A stretch of 64,000 nt of DNA. Origin: Bacillota bacterium. Its GTDB lineage: Bacteria > Bacillota > Clostridia > Acetivibrionales > DTU013. The notes beneath the pieces are model-generated. The model was not told the DNA's origin and did not search any database. It saw only the letters and a list, made by a program, of their open reading frames with translations. This document shows positions 7,128 to 16,416 of this stretch, in pieces (the first letter of the stretch is position 1; each line of letters starts with the position of its first letter). Both the position numbers and the translations under genes were made by a program. The stretch spans positions 1 to 64,000 of the forward strand of contig JAEZCO010000050.1 of assembly GCA_023433505.1 (NCBI GenBank), given 5' to 3'.

Positions 7128-8678
7128 ATGAAGAATTGTATGAAAAAAATTGCGGTGACGATTTTAGCTGTTATTTTACTGGTTACAATGATGGCTGGAT
7201 GCGGTAGTTCAAAGACGGATACCGGAGCAGAAAAAAACCTTATACTTGGCGCATATACCGATTTTAAACAGGGTTTGGGAACAGAAGGGGAGTCAATGGT
7301 GTTTGACACTATGACCGGCATGAATGCCCAGATGGAAGTCCAGCCGAATATCATTGAGTCATGGAAAACGAATTCTGATTGCAGCGAGTATACCCTGAAG
7401 GTTAAAGCTGGAGTCAAATTCAGCAACGGCACACCTTTAACCGCAGAAATCGTGAAATATTCTCTGGAAGCATGGGCGCCCTATCGGGATGGCAGTTTTA
7501 TGTACTCACTGGATTCTATCAATGTGGTCGATGATCTGACTCTGACGGTCAAACTCACAAAAGGGTATGGAAATCTACCAATCGAAATGTCCCGGCTTTA
7601 TGTTTCACTGCCGGATTCTCTTGACGATCAGGGCAATGTGGTAAATTGGGTCGGTACCGGTCCATTTATTTTGGGGGAATATCAGCTTGAACAAAGCGCG
7701 CTTTTAAAAACAAATAAGGATTATTGGAACAAAGATAAAATACCGGGAATTGACACGGTGAAGTGGGTCGTTATTCCCGATGAAAATGCCAGAGTTATGG
7801 CATTGCAAAGCGGAGAAGTGGATGCGCTGGGCGTTTCGGAACATTATTGCGCCCTGCCATATTCAAAAGTAGCGGAATTTATGGAGAAGGATGAATTTGC
7901 AGTGGATCTGCAGCAGGACTTGGGCCTGATTAGTACATATGTATTTAACTATAAGCAAGGAGCAATGACGGATATCAACCTGAGAAAAGCGGTGGCTTTT
8001 GCCATTGACAGGAAAACGATTTCGGACAAGATCATATGCAACGTGGGAAAAGCCAGCGGTGACTTCATGCCAAGGAGCGTAAAATATTCGCCCGCAAAAG
8101 AGACGGAATACGTCTTCGATATTGATAAGGCTAAAGCTGCGCTGCAGGAAGGTGGATATGCGGATTCCAACGGCGACGGAATCGTTGAAAAAGACGGACA
8201 GCCTGTTAAATTGAAGTTTTTGGTAACCAGTGGGGAAACCTCAAGGTCCGTCGCGGTCTTTGTACAGGACTGCCTGCGCAAAGCCGGAATTGATACCGAT
8301 CTGGAGGTATTGGATGAATCCGCATATGGAGAACGTGTAGCAGCGGGTAGTTTTGATATCTGCTATACGCATCCATGGTTGACTACGCCTCAGACTTATA
8401 TGTCATGGAGGGGCGCTTCCGGCGAGTATGATGATTTCGGAATCGGGTTCGGTATTAGTGAAAACTTTGCGGGTTACTTGAACACTGTTCTGACTTCTAC
8501 CGATACGGACGAGTTACAAAAAACCTTTGATAAGATATGGCAGGAGGAATATGCTTTCTATCCCGGAACCGGTTTATATATCCAGCCCAGAGCATTTATT
8601 CATAAGAAAAATATCTCGGGCCTTATCTTTAATCCTTCCAGCGAGGTTATTGATTTATCCGGCGTAACAATAAAGTAG
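7128..8678 (+). CDS. ABC transporter substrate-binding lipoprotein (peptide/nickel family)
   Basis: The 516-aa protein is a family-5 extracellular solute-binding protein (SBP_bac_5; OppA/NikA group). It starts with a lipoprotein signal: MKNCMKKIAV, a hydrophobic run, and lipobox MAGC with the lipidated Cys at about residue 25. Family features include LKAGVKFSNGTPLTAEIVKYSL-like text in residues 90-115 (GVKFSNGTPLTAE) and DINLRKAVAFAIDRK near residue 290. Ligand cannot be told from sequence. Nickel, a metal-ligand complex or a peptide are options. Linkage to nickel and cobalt genes under the same leader RNA favours a metal, by inference. It precedes two permeases and two ATPases. Confidence 0.85.
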   Translation: MKNCMKKIAVTILAVILLVTMMAGCGSSKTDTGAEKNLILGAYTDFKQGLGTEGESMVFDTMTGMNAQMEVQPNIIESWKTNSDCSEYTLKVKAGVKFSNGTPLTAEIVKYSLEAWAPYRDGSFMYSLDSINVVDDLTLTVKLTKGYGNLPIEMSRLYVSLPDSLDDQGNVVNWVGTGPFILGEYQLEQSALLKTNKDYWNKDKIPGIDTVKWVVIPDENARVMALQSGEVDALGVSEHYCALPYSKVAEFMEKDEFAVDLQQDLGLISTYVFNYKQGAMTDINLRKAVAFAIDRKTISDKIICNVGKASGDFMPRSVKYSPAKETEYVFDIDKAKAALQEGGYADSNGDGIVEKDGQPVKLKFLVTSGETSRSVAVFVQDCLRKAGIDTDLEVLDESAYGERVAAGSFDICYTHPWLTTPQTYMSWRGASGEYDDFGIGFGISENFAGYLNTVLTSTDTDELQKTFDKIWQEEYAFYPGTGLYIQPRAFIHKKNISGLIFNPSSEVIDLSGVTIK

Positions 8679-8700
8679 AATAAAATAAGCTGAAAGTTAA

Positions 8701-8796
8701 GTACCGATGCAAATATAACTTCCCGTATAGGTTTCGGAAAATGCAGTCTATTTCAGCCGGCATTTTCCGAAAAACGGGAAGTAATATTTGCAGTAC
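8701..8796 (+). repeat. Long intergenic hairpin
   Basis: The arms GTACCGATGC... (8701-8744) and GCATTTTCC...GTAC (8760-8796) form an interrupted stem of roughly 35 bp, including CTTCCCGT with ACGGGAAG and TTTCGGAAAATGC with GCATTTTCCGAAA. There is no T run. It sits between the binding-protein gene and the permease gene. Such hairpins often protect the upstream message so that the binding protein is made in excess. Confidence 0.65.
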
Positions 8797-8800
8797 TCCT

Positions 8801-8843
8801 AAATTCAGGATCCGAGGAAACAGATTTTTTGGATCCTGAATTT
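8801..8843 (+). repeat. Second intergenic hairpin
   Basis: AAATTCAGGATCC (8801-8813) and GGATCCTGAATTT (8831-8843) are exact 13-bp complements with a 17-nt loop. It follows the long hairpin by 4 nt and has no strong T run. It may act with it as a processing or stability element, or as a leaky terminator. Confidence 0.6.
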
Positions 8844-8888
8844 ATATAAAAAGCAGCAAGGAAAGAATCCATAGGATAGAGGAAATGA

Positions 8889-9839
8889 GTGAAAATGTAT
8901 TTCGCAGTAAAGAAAGTTGCCATGACGTTAATAACAGCGGTTCTGATTGCAATACTATGTTTCAGTGTAATGTATTACTCTCCGGGTAATCCTGCTGTTA
9001 TTCTGTTGCGATATAAAAATCCTACCGGAGGCTTAAACCAAAAGACGGTGGAAATGTATGCGGAAAAGCTTGGAGTAAATCAGAGCTTTTTTGCACAGTT
9101 TGGGGGATGGCTGAAAGATGCTTTTCACGGAAATCTGGGCTATTCCTTTAAGACTGGCCTCCCTGTGATCCAGGAGTTTACTGACCGCATGGGCTGTACT
9201 TTTTCGCTGATGGTATTTGCCACGGCTGTTTCGCTGCTGATCGGAGTAACGTTCGGCATATTGTCGGCATTATATAATAACAGAATTATTGACAAGCTTG
9301 TACGGCTTTGTACTGTTTTCAGCATGTCGGTACCGAGCTTCTGGATGGCGATTTTATTTTTATGGTTGTTTGCCATCAAACTGAAATGGTTTCCTTCATT
9401 TGGCTTCCGCGGGCCTGGCAGTATTGTTCTGCCGGGGATGGTACTTGCACTGGGGCATTCCGCTGTGATAATACGCATTGCCAAGTCGTGTATCCTGGAG
9501 AATATGGATTGCTATTATGTAATGACAGCCAGGGCGAAGGGACTGAAGGAAAGCATGATAATGATAAGGCATGTTTTAAAGAATGTAATGCTTCCGGTCA
9601 TAACACTAACCGGCATGAACATGGTAAGCATCATGGGAGGAAGCGCAATTACAGAAAGTATATTTGGTCTTCCGGGCCTGGGAGGTTATCTGATAACAGC
9701 AATTTATGTGAAAGATTTCCCAATTATTCTTGGGTTTACCTTTATTATGGGCATGGTCGTTGTCGTGATTAACCTTTTGGTTGACTTATCGTATGCAATG
9801 ATCGATCCTAGAGTCAGGCAGGGTATCCATGAAAAATAG
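8889..9839 (+). CDS. ABC permease, DppB/NikB type
   Basis: The 316-aa inner-membrane permease of the peptide/nickel class has an N-terminal anchor, an external region and five more helices. The EAA-type coupling loop is near residue 215 (MTARAKGLKESMIMIRHVLK), and FGLPGLGGYL follows. Start is GTG at 8889. An ATG two codons on (8895) is equally possible. The stop overlaps the next permease gene by 11 nt, so translation is coupled. Confidence 0.88.
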   Translation: MKMYFAVKKVAMTLITAVLIAILCFSVMYYSPGNPAVILLRYKNPTGGLNQKTVEMYAEKLGVNQSFFAQFGGWLKDAFHGNLGYSFKTGLPVIQEFTDRMGCTFSLMVFATAVSLLIGVTFGILSALYNNRIIDKLVRLCTVFSMSVPSFWMAILFLWLFAIKLKWFPSFGFRGPGSIVLPGMVLALGHSAVIIRIAKSCILENMDCYYVMTARAKGLKESMIMIRHVLKNVMLPVITLTGMNMVSIMGGSAITESIFGLPGLGGYLITAIYVKDFPIILGFTFIMGMVVVVINLLVDLSYAMIDPRVRQGIHEK

Positions 9840-10647
9840 AAAAAATCATTTAATTATGCTACTTGTTGTGTTTACGGTCTTGATCATTCTGGTTATTTTT
9901 TCATCCCGGATATTTCCTCACGGAAACAGCCTGAACATGGAGGAGACGCTGGCACCGCCAGGTGGCGGACATTTATTCGGCACAGATAATCTGGGAAGAG
10001 ATTTGCTTGAAAGAACGTTCAATGGATTGAAAATCTCTTTGGCTTTGGCGTTGATCATTCAGGTACTTTCACTTGTGTCGGGAGCTGTCATCGGAGCTGT
10101 TGCAGGCTATTTCGGCGGGATAGCGGATAAGATTTATTTAATAGTCCAAAATGTACTGATGTCATTTCCAAGTATCATAGCGGCATTGTGTCTGATCGCC
10201 ATGCTGGGCGCAGGGATTGAGACGCTGGTCCTGGCATTGTCGGCATTGGGATGGGTTACCTATGCTCGCTTGATACGCAGCGAGGTACTGATTCTGAAAG
10301 AAAGCGATTATATTTTAGGTGCAAGGTCCGTCGGCGCTTCGAATCCCTATATTTTATTCAGGTATATTCTCCCAAATGTCGTCAGGCCGGTGATTCCCAT
10401 GTTTACGTTGATGATTGGACATACCGTTCTGTCAATATCCGGGCTGGGTTTTCTCGGGTTCGGCATTCAACCGCCTACTCCGGAGATCGGCATGATGATA
10501 AAAGACGGGATCACATATATTACAAGGGCTCCATGGGTGATCCTGTTCCCGGGAGCGCTTCTCACAATCTATGTTTTGTGTATCAATCTATTGGGCGATG
10601 AATTGCGGGAATGGTTTAATCCTCGGAAGGAAATGACCATCGTATGA
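9829..10647 (+). CDS. ABC permease, DppC/NikC type
   Basis: The 272-aa second permease has the family start (hydrophobic helix, then HLFGTDNLGRDLLERTFNG at about residue 45) and the coupling loop ILGARSVGASNPYILFRYIL near residue 165. It pairs with the upstream permease to form the channel of the importer. The start codon lies inside the end of the upstream gene. The ATP-binding genes follow 12 nt downstream. Confidence 0.88.
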   Translation: MKNRKNHLIMLLVVFTVLIILVIFSSRIFPHGNSLNMEETLAPPGGGHLFGTDNLGRDLLERTFNGLKISLALALIIQVLSLVSGAVIGAVAGYFGGIADKIYLIVQNVLMSFPSIIAALCLIAMLGAGIETLVLALSALGWVTYARLIRSEVLILKESDYILGARSVGASNPYILFRYILPNVVRPVIPMFTLMIGHTVLSISGLGFLGFGIQPPTPEIGMMIKDGITYITRAPWVILFPGALLTIYVLCINLLGDELREWFNPRKEMTIV

Positions 10648-10659
10648 AGGAGGATTTCC

Positions 10660-11603
10660 ATGGAACCGATATTACAGCTTCATAATTTAAGTACCTGCTT
10701 TGAAAGCAGAGACGGATGCGTCAGTGCCGTCTGCAATGTCAGCCTGACCATTAAAAAGGGAAAGATCCTGGGGTTGATCGGAGAAACCGGATGCGGAAAG
10801 TCGGTTTTGGGCCAGTCTATTCTCAGATTGCTGCCCTCCAATGCGCATATTACAGGAGCAATCCTGTTTGAAGGAAAGAATATCCTGGACCTGTCCATGG
10901 AAGAGATCCGGCAAATCAGGGGACGCAAGATCGCATATATTTGCCAGAATCCCCAGGAGGCTTTGAATCCCGTCATAAAAAACGGAAAGCAGATCATGGA
11001 ATCGGTGAAAATCAATCGGGGGCTTAAAAAAGAGGATGTAAAAGAATATCGCTGGATCTGCTAACAGCATTAAAATTTACAAACCCTAAATTATATATGG
11101 AAAGCTACCCGGTTCATTTGAGCGGAGGAATGAAGCAAAGGGTTCTGGCAGCCATGGGGATGAGTGGAACCCCGGCGCTTTTGATTGCGGATGAGCCGAC
11201 CAAAGGTCTGGATGCCTTGATAAGAGGGCAGGTAATTGTTACAATAGAAAAGTTTATTGAAACCACTGGCAGCGCAGCGCTGATTATTACTCACGATCTT
11301 AAATTCGCTTCGGCTATATGTGACGAGATTGTGGTGATGTATGCCGGAGAGATTATTGAGAGCGGAGATGTGGATGAACTATTCATGAATCCGAAGCACC
11401 CATATCTAAAAGGCTTGATTGCTTCCCGGCCGGAAAAAGGACTGCAGGTAATGGAGGGGACCGCATGCAGCCTGCTTAACCTGCCTTCCGGATGCCGGTT
11501 TTATGACAGATGCCAAACCGCAGGAAAAGAATGCAGTAATGTACATCCCGGCATTGTGTCTGTTAACGGTACGCACGAAGTGAGGTGTCTGCAGCTTGAT
11601 TGA
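10660..11603 (+). pseudogene. ABC ATPase, DppD/NikD type, interrupted by a frameshift
   Basis: The first frame (10660-11064) has Walker A GETGCGKSVLG and the Q-loop CQNPQEALNPV. It ends early after KKEDVKEYRWIC. The second frame carries the signature LSGGMKQR, Walker B LLIADEPTKGLD and the typical C-terminal Cys cluster (CRFYDRCQTAGKEC). Re-reading from about 11043 in the second frame gives SLDLLTALKFTNPKLYMESYP, so one extra base near 11038-11045 splits an otherwise normal 314-aa protein. Both permeases and the partner ATPase are intact, so this is either a recent mutation, a sequencing error in the A-rich run, or programmed slippage. Confidence 0.8.
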
Positions 11604-12411
11604 AGTAAAAAACCTGACCAAAGCTTATCCTTTAGGAATAAGAGACAAAAAATACAAAAAAGCAGTCGATGACGTGTCTTTTTTCCTGAACTCCGGGGAA
11701 ACCCTCGGAATTATTGGGGAAAGCGGCTGCGGGAAAACAACGCTGGCGAAAATGATCCTGCGGTTGATTCCTGCGACCTCCGGTCAAATTGTATTGGACG
11801 GCATAAACATTACAGGGCTGAAGCACGGTCAGCTGAAGTCTTTTCGAAAAAGAATCCAGATTATGTTCCAGAATCCCGAATCATCGTTAAATCCGCGAAT
11901 GAAAATATACCACAGCATTGCCGAGGTACTGCGTATTCATCACATCGTTCGCAGGAAAAGCGATGAAGAAAAGAAAAAAGTCAAAGAATTGGCCGGGATG
12001 GTCGGCCTGCAGCCGGAACACCTGAACCGCTATCCCCATGAATTGAGCGGTGGACAAGTCCAGAGGGCTGTTCTTGCCAGAGTCCTTTCACTGGAGCCTG
12101 AAATACTGATTGCCGATGAGCCCACTTCCATGCTGGACGTGTCTGTGCAGGCGCAAATATTGACAAAACTGAAGGAAATGCAGAAGAAATTTAATTTTTC
12201 CATGGTTTTTATAGCGCATGATTTGGATGTAATCAGAATTATGTGCAACCAAGTTCTGGTTATGTATCAGGGCAAGGTGGTAGAGCACGGAAGCGTAGAA
12301 GAGATCTTCAAGCATGCTACCCACCCGTATACAAAATCGCTGTTAAATGAATTTTATTGCCTTTCAGGGGAGGGACCTGTGAATACCGATATGGAGGTGG
12401 GATTATGCTAA
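11596..12411 (+). CDS. ABC ATPase, DppF/NikE type
   Basis: The 271-aa nucleotide-binding subunit has Walker A GESGCGKTTLAK, Q-loop MFQNPESSLNPRM, signature LSGGQVQRAVLAR and Walker B ILIADEPTSMLD. Start is TTG at 11596 overlapping the end of the previous ATPase, with GAGGTG upstream. It would form the ATPase pair with the frameshifted DppD-type protein. Its 3' end overlaps the start of the next ABC gene by 7 nt, joining importer and exporter-type genes in one operon. Confidence 0.88.
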   Translation: MIEVKNLTKAYPLGIRDKKYKKAVDDVSFFLNSGETLGIIGESGCGKTTLAKMILRLIPATSGQIVLDGINITGLKHGQLKSFRKRIQIMFQNPESSLNPRMKIYHSIAEVLRIHHIVRRKSDEEKKKVKELAGMVGLQPEHLNRYPHELSGGQVQRAVLARVLSLEPEILIADEPTSMLDVSVQAQILTKLKEMQKKFNFSMVFIAHDLDVIRIMCNQVLVMYQGKVVEHGSVEEIFKHATHPYTKSLLNEFYCLSGEGPVNTDMEVGLC

Positions 12412-14150
12412 TACGTTTATTTGCCGCAACGAAGGGAGCAAGAGGCGCACTGCTTGCAAAGGCAATGCTGGGGATTTTGATTACGGCTACTTATGTTGCG
12501 CAGGCGTTTTTATCGGCTAAGGGTGTTCAATATGTGTTTGCAACCGATTTGCATTGGGTAAAGTTTATTCCGATTGTACTGGAGATACTGCTGCTGATGG
12601 TTATCCGAGCATTGCTGCTTTGGGGCCGTGAGATCTACGGGAAGCATGCGGCGGCCAAAGTAAAGGAAGCTCTTCGAGTTAATTTATTCAACCATTTTTT
12701 CCATTTGGGGCCCGGTTATATGGAAGAAGGCAGGACAGGAAAAGTCCAATCCGTGTTTACCGACGGAGTAGAAGCCTTAGAGGTATTTCTTGTCAATTAC
12801 ATCCCACAATTACTTGTTACTGCGGCTGGTTTGCTGTGCATCATCACTTATATGGCTAAACTGGATGCCGTAATCGGCTGCATCGTCTTTGCGGCCGTGC
12901 TGGTTTGTATCTTAAGTCCGCTGTTTTGGGACAAGCTTATGAATAAAATAGGCCACGGGCATTGGGAATCTTACGGAGACATGAATGCGCAGTTTCTGGA
13001 TTCCATGCAGGGGATCACGACATTAAAAGCGTTTAATGCAAGCGATGAAAAAGGAAAGGAACTGGAAGGGCACGCCAATACATTGTATGAGAATACGATG
13101 AAAAAGCTCAGTGTATCGCTGACCAGCTCGGCAATTGTTGGCTTTGCCGCAAGCGCAGGCACCGCATTCGCCATCGGAGCCGGCGCGCTGCGGGTGGGTA
13201 TGGGCATTCTCTCGCCGGCCAGTTTGCCGGTCATATTGTTTCTTTCTACAGAATGCTTCCGGCCGATAACGGAATTGAACATGTTCTGGCATCAATCCTT
13301 TCTAGGATTATCCGCAGCGGAAAAGATGTATGAATTTCTCGATGCCGAAATTACAGTCAGGGACGAAGGGAGGGAGGAACCGCCTTGCAAGACGGGGGAG
13401 CTTCCGTCTATTACCTTTTCCGATGTGACTTTTGCATATAGCGGCGGAGAAAGGCCGGCTCTCAAAGATGTATCCATTGAGATTCCAGCCGGCTCCACGG
13501 TTTCCCTGGCGGGACAGTCCGGAGCGGGAAAGTCGACGGTTGTTAATCTTTTGCTGCGCTTTTTCGAACAACAAAAGGGAAAGATATTGATCAATGGGAC
13601 GGATATAAGAGAGGTACCCATGAATAAGTTAAGAAAACTGATCGCCGTTGTTTTCCAGGACACCTATTTGTTTTACGGCACAGTTGAAGAGAATATCCGT
13701 GTTGCCAGGCCCGGAGCCGGGCATGAAGAGATCGTACGCTGCTGCAAGCTGGCAAATGCGCATGAATTTATTGAAAAGCTGCCGGGTGGGTACAAAACCT
13801 TGGTAGGGGAAAGAGGAGTCCGTTTTTCAGGTGGTGAAAGGCAGCGGATTTCCATAGCCAGAGCGATGCTGAAAGATGCGCCGATTCTAATTCTGGATGA
13901 AGCGACCTCCAGTGTAGACGCCTCAAATGAAAGGCTGATACTGGAAAGTCTGGAACACCTGATGAAAGACAGGACGACCCTTGTGATTGCCCATAGGCTG
14001 TCTACGATTGTAAATTCCGATAAGATCTTTGTACTGGATGACGGCCGGATATCGGAGCATGGCACCGCACAGGAGCTGACGGAGCGGCAAGGCGTTTTTG
14101 CGGCATTGATGCGGGCACAGCAGGCAGGAGAGGGGGCAAAAATCTCATGA
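12405..14150 (+). CDS. ABC exporter-fold half-transporter 1
   Basis: The 581-aa protein has an N-terminal six-helix membrane domain (residues about 1-310) and a C-terminal ATPase with Walker A GQSGAGKST, signature FSGGERQR and Walker B ILILDEATSS. The ATG at 12405 is chosen because GGAGGTGGG lies just before it. The longer reading frame from 12357 lies within the previous gene. The stop overlaps the next half-transporter (ATGA), so the two should form a heterodimer. Pairs of this type include exporters and also YbtP/YbtQ-like importers of metallophores. Being co-transcribed with a nickel/peptide importer makes a metallophore role worth testing. Confidence 0.85.
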   Translation: MLIRLFAATKGARGALLAKAMLGILITATYVAQAFLSAKGVQYVFATDLHWVKFIPIVLEILLLMVIRALLLWGREIYGKHAAAKVKEALRVNLFNHFFHLGPGYMEEGRTGKVQSVFTDGVEALEVFLVNYIPQLLVTAAGLLCIITYMAKLDAVIGCIVFAAVLVCILSPLFWDKLMNKIGHGHWESYGDMNAQFLDSMQGITTLKAFNASDEKGKELEGHANTLYENTMKKLSVSLTSSAIVGFAASAGTAFAIGAGALRVGMGILSPASLPVILFLSTECFRPITELNMFWHQSFLGLSAAEKMYEFLDAEITVRDEGREEPPCKTGELPSITFSDVTFAYSGGERPALKDVSIEIPAGSTVSLAGQSGAGKSTVVNLLLRFFEQQKGKILINGTDIREVPMNKLRKLIAVVFQDTYLFYGTVEENIRVARPGAGHEEIVRCCKLANAHEFIEKLPGGYKTLVGERGVRFSGGERQRISIARAMLKDAPILILDEATSSVDASNERLILESLEHLMKDRTTLVIAHRLSTIVNSDKIFVLDDGRISEHGTAQELTERQGVFAALMRAQQAGEGAKIS

Positions 14151-15904
14151 AGAGCTTGAAAGTGTTTTTGAAACTAATCCCATATCTTGAGTTTGTCTGG
14201 GGTTCCATTTCTCTGGGCATTATCACGGGAACCATACATCAGGGCGTTGCGATTGCAGGCTCGGCTTTCGGAGCTTATCTGGTAAGCCTTGCACTGACCG
14301 GTTCACCCGCTGCGGCTATGATCCCGGGTCTTTGGATTTTGATTACGCTTATAATATTGCGTGCACTCATGAGCTATGCAGAAATGTGGTTTGCGCACAA
14401 AGCGGCTTATGGAATCCTCGCAACATTGAGGGTAAAACTGTACCGCGCCATTGAAAAAATTGCTCCGGCCTATCTGCTGAACAAGCGGACGGGGGATCTG
14501 TCGTCCACCCTGATGTCGGATGTTGAGACGCTGGAATGGTTCTATGCGCATACATATGGCGCTGCTGTCATTGCTGTCGTCGTTCCGGTGCTGGTACTTA
14601 TTACAATAGCAATTTTGATCCATCCGCTGCTTGCTCTTATTTTAATTCCATGGCTTGCTTTGACGGTCAGTATTCCTTTCTGGTTTAAGGACAAGGCGGA
14701 CGAGGACGGGAGGAAGATTCGGGAAAGCCTTGCCGTGGTTAATGCAGAGGTGGTTGACGGGATACAGGGCGTCAGGGAGATATTATCATTTGGCTATGAA
14801 TCCTTCTATTTAAAGAAAATAAAGGAAGTCAATAAAGTTCTCACGACGCTTCAGACGAAATATGGCAGTCGTCAGGGAGTGGAAAGCGCCCTGCTGAACT
14901 CCGCAATGTCGGCGGGGTTGATCAGCGTTACCGCGCTATCTGCATATCTGGCAAGCGTGGGGGCAATAGGAAAAGAGTGGTATGCGGTTGCGGTTATCCT
15001 TTCCATTTATGTGTTTATGCCTGTGACTGCCATCAGCACTATGGCAAGGAATTTCGGCGTCATGCAATCCTCGACGGACCGTGTTTTTACAGTTCTGGAA
15101 ACGCCGGAAACAGTAAAGGATCTTGTAGGAGAAAGCGGAAAAATTACCGGTCAAGTCGATGTATCTTTTGAGCATGTCGATTTCAGATACAATGAACAGC
15201 TTCCGTTGGTTTTAAAGGATGTAACATTTCGAATCACCCCGGGAGAGGTCATCGCATTGGTGGGGTATTCCGGCGCTGGCAAATCGACCTGTGCCAATTT
15301 ACTGCTTCGCTTTTGGGACGTGGCAGGTGGTTGCGTCCGTGTAGGTGGTCAGGATGTGAGAAATTTAAGGCAAAGAGAGCTGAGAGACAAGATTGCGGTG
15401 GTCCCCCAGGATGTGTATTTATTTAACTGCTCTATTAATGAAAATATTCGTCTTGGAAAGCCCGATGCTTCAGACGCCGATGTCATGCGTGCGGCAGAAG
15501 ACGCCAGAATCCATGATTTTATCATGGGTTTGCCGGAACAATATAATACGGTAGTTGGAGAAAGAGGCGTACAGCTTTCCGGCGGACAGCGCCAGAGAAT
15601 CGCCATCGCCAGAGCGCTGCTGAAGGATGCTCCAATTTTAATCATGGATGAAGCGGTGTCAAATCTCGATACAAAAAATGAGGAAGAACTTCGCCTGGCA
15701 CTGGACCGGTTGAGAGCAGACCGTACGACCATGGTGATTGCGCATAGATTGTCAACGATTCTGTCGGCGGACAGGATTGTAGTTCTGGAAAACGGAGAGG
15801 TCGTGCAGATAGGGAAACACGAGGATATGATCAAGGAAAACGGTCCTTACCGAAATTTGATCAGTTCCCAGTATTCAGACGGTGAAGCTATTTCACTGCT
15901 TTGA
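14147..15904 (+). CDS. ABC exporter-fold half-transporter 2
   Basis: The 585-aa partner of the preceding gene has membrane helices up to about residue 320, then Walker A GYSGAGKST, signature LSGGQRQR and Walker B ILIMDEAVSN. The unusual V after DEA in Walker B leaves the catalytic Glu intact. It is the last gene of the operon that begins at 7128. No strong terminator directly follows. The next promoter is at 15987. Confidence 0.85.
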   Translation: MKSLKVFLKLIPYLEFVWGSISLGIITGTIHQGVAIAGSAFGAYLVSLALTGSPAAAMIPGLWILITLIILRALMSYAEMWFAHKAAYGILATLRVKLYRAIEKIAPAYLLNKRTGDLSSTLMSDVETLEWFYAHTYGAAVIAVVVPVLVLITIAILIHPLLALILIPWLALTVSIPFWFKDKADEDGRKIRESLAVVNAEVVDGIQGVREILSFGYESFYLKKIKEVNKVLTTLQTKYGSRQGVESALLNSAMSAGLISVTALSAYLASVGAIGKEWYAVAVILSIYVFMPVTAISTMARNFGVMQSSTDRVFTVLETPETVKDLVGESGKITGQVDVSFEHVDFRYNEQLPLVLKDVTFRITPGEVIALVGYSGAGKSTCANLLLRFWDVAGGCVRVGGQDVRNLRQRELRDKIAVVPQDVYLFNCSINENIRLGKPDASDADVMRAAEDARIHDFIMGLPEQYNTVVGERGVQLSGGQRQRIAIARALLKDAPILIMDEAVSNLDTKNEEELRLALDRLRADRTTMVIAHRLSTILSADRIVVLENGEVVQIGKHEDMIKENGPYRNLISSQYSDGEAISLL

Positions 15905-15986
15905 AAGTAATAATCTTAAACGTCTGCATTAACCGAAAACTGCCAAATACATATGTTAGCATAGATTGGTGGTGCTAAATTTCTTA

Positions 15987-16015
15987 TTGACACAACAACG
16001 TGTTAGTGCTATATT
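15987..16015 (+). promoter_or_regulatory. Orphan sigma-A promoter
   Basis: TTGACA (15987-15992), 17-nt spacer, TATATT (16010-16015). There is no gene within the next 390 nt except the short unit ending in a terminator at 16081-16107. Confidence 0.6.
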
Positions 16016-16021
16016 GGCTAT

Positions 16022-16110
16022 ATCGCCAATTAATATTATATGATTACTATGTTTTCGGTTCTGCTGACTGGAATGCTGGAGGCTGGATAGGATATATCCG
16101 GCCTTTTATC
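16022..16110 (+). ncRNA. Candidate small RNA or leader peptide transcript
   Basis: The promoter at 15987-16015 predicts a start near 16022. A 9-bp terminator stem, GGCTGGATA (16081-16089) with TATCCGGCC (16095-16103), is followed by TTTTATC and more T. The resulting RNA would be about 85-90 nt. The only frame inside is 16 codons (MITMFSVLLTGMLEAG) and has no ribosome site. I do not recognise the RNA. The rest of 16111-16231 holds nothing identifiable. Confidence 0.4.
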
Positions 16111-16231
16111 ATATTTTTTGTAATTTCAGGATATGCGTTTTCCTAGGATTGTGCTTACGTTCTGTGTCTTATCGCGCATAAGTCCTAATGGCGGGTTTGT
16201 TATTTAGTACATAAAATGCATATTTTTTTAC

Positions 16232-16260
16232 TAGACTTGAATTAGTGAAAAGAGTATAAT
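16232..16260 (+). promoter_or_regulatory. Promoter of the DUF3842-cooT unit
   Basis: TAGACT (16232-16237), 17-nt spacer, TATAAT (16255-16260). The same TAGACT-17-TATAAT arrangement precedes the LarA-family gene at 43088. P1 begins 10 nt after the -10 box. Confidence 0.65.
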
Positions 16261-16270
16261 GATTTTTAAT

Positions 16271-16387
16271 TAAACCAAGAAGGTTTGTAAGCAACAATTT
16301 TAGTAGGCTTGAGTAGAGAATTAACCATGAAGGTTGAGCTTGCCCTAGAAATAGGCAATACAATCCTTGCGGTTTTGTTTTTTTTTT
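16271..16387 (+). promoter_or_regulatory. P1/P2 leader RNA with terminator, copy 5
   Basis: P1 is 16271-16287: TAAACC, loop AAGAA, GGTTTG (6 bp with one T-G pair). P2 is 16321-16337: TTAACC, loop ATGAA, GGTTGA. AACC of P2 also pairs with GGTT at 16371-16374. GCTTGCC and GGCAAT extend the terminator, which ends in a run of ten T (16378-16387). P1 to P2 spacing is 33 nt. The gene starts 29 nt after the T run. Confidence 0.75.
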
Positions 16388-16416
16388 GGAGCAGATGATA
16401 GGTTGAGAGGAAAAGA

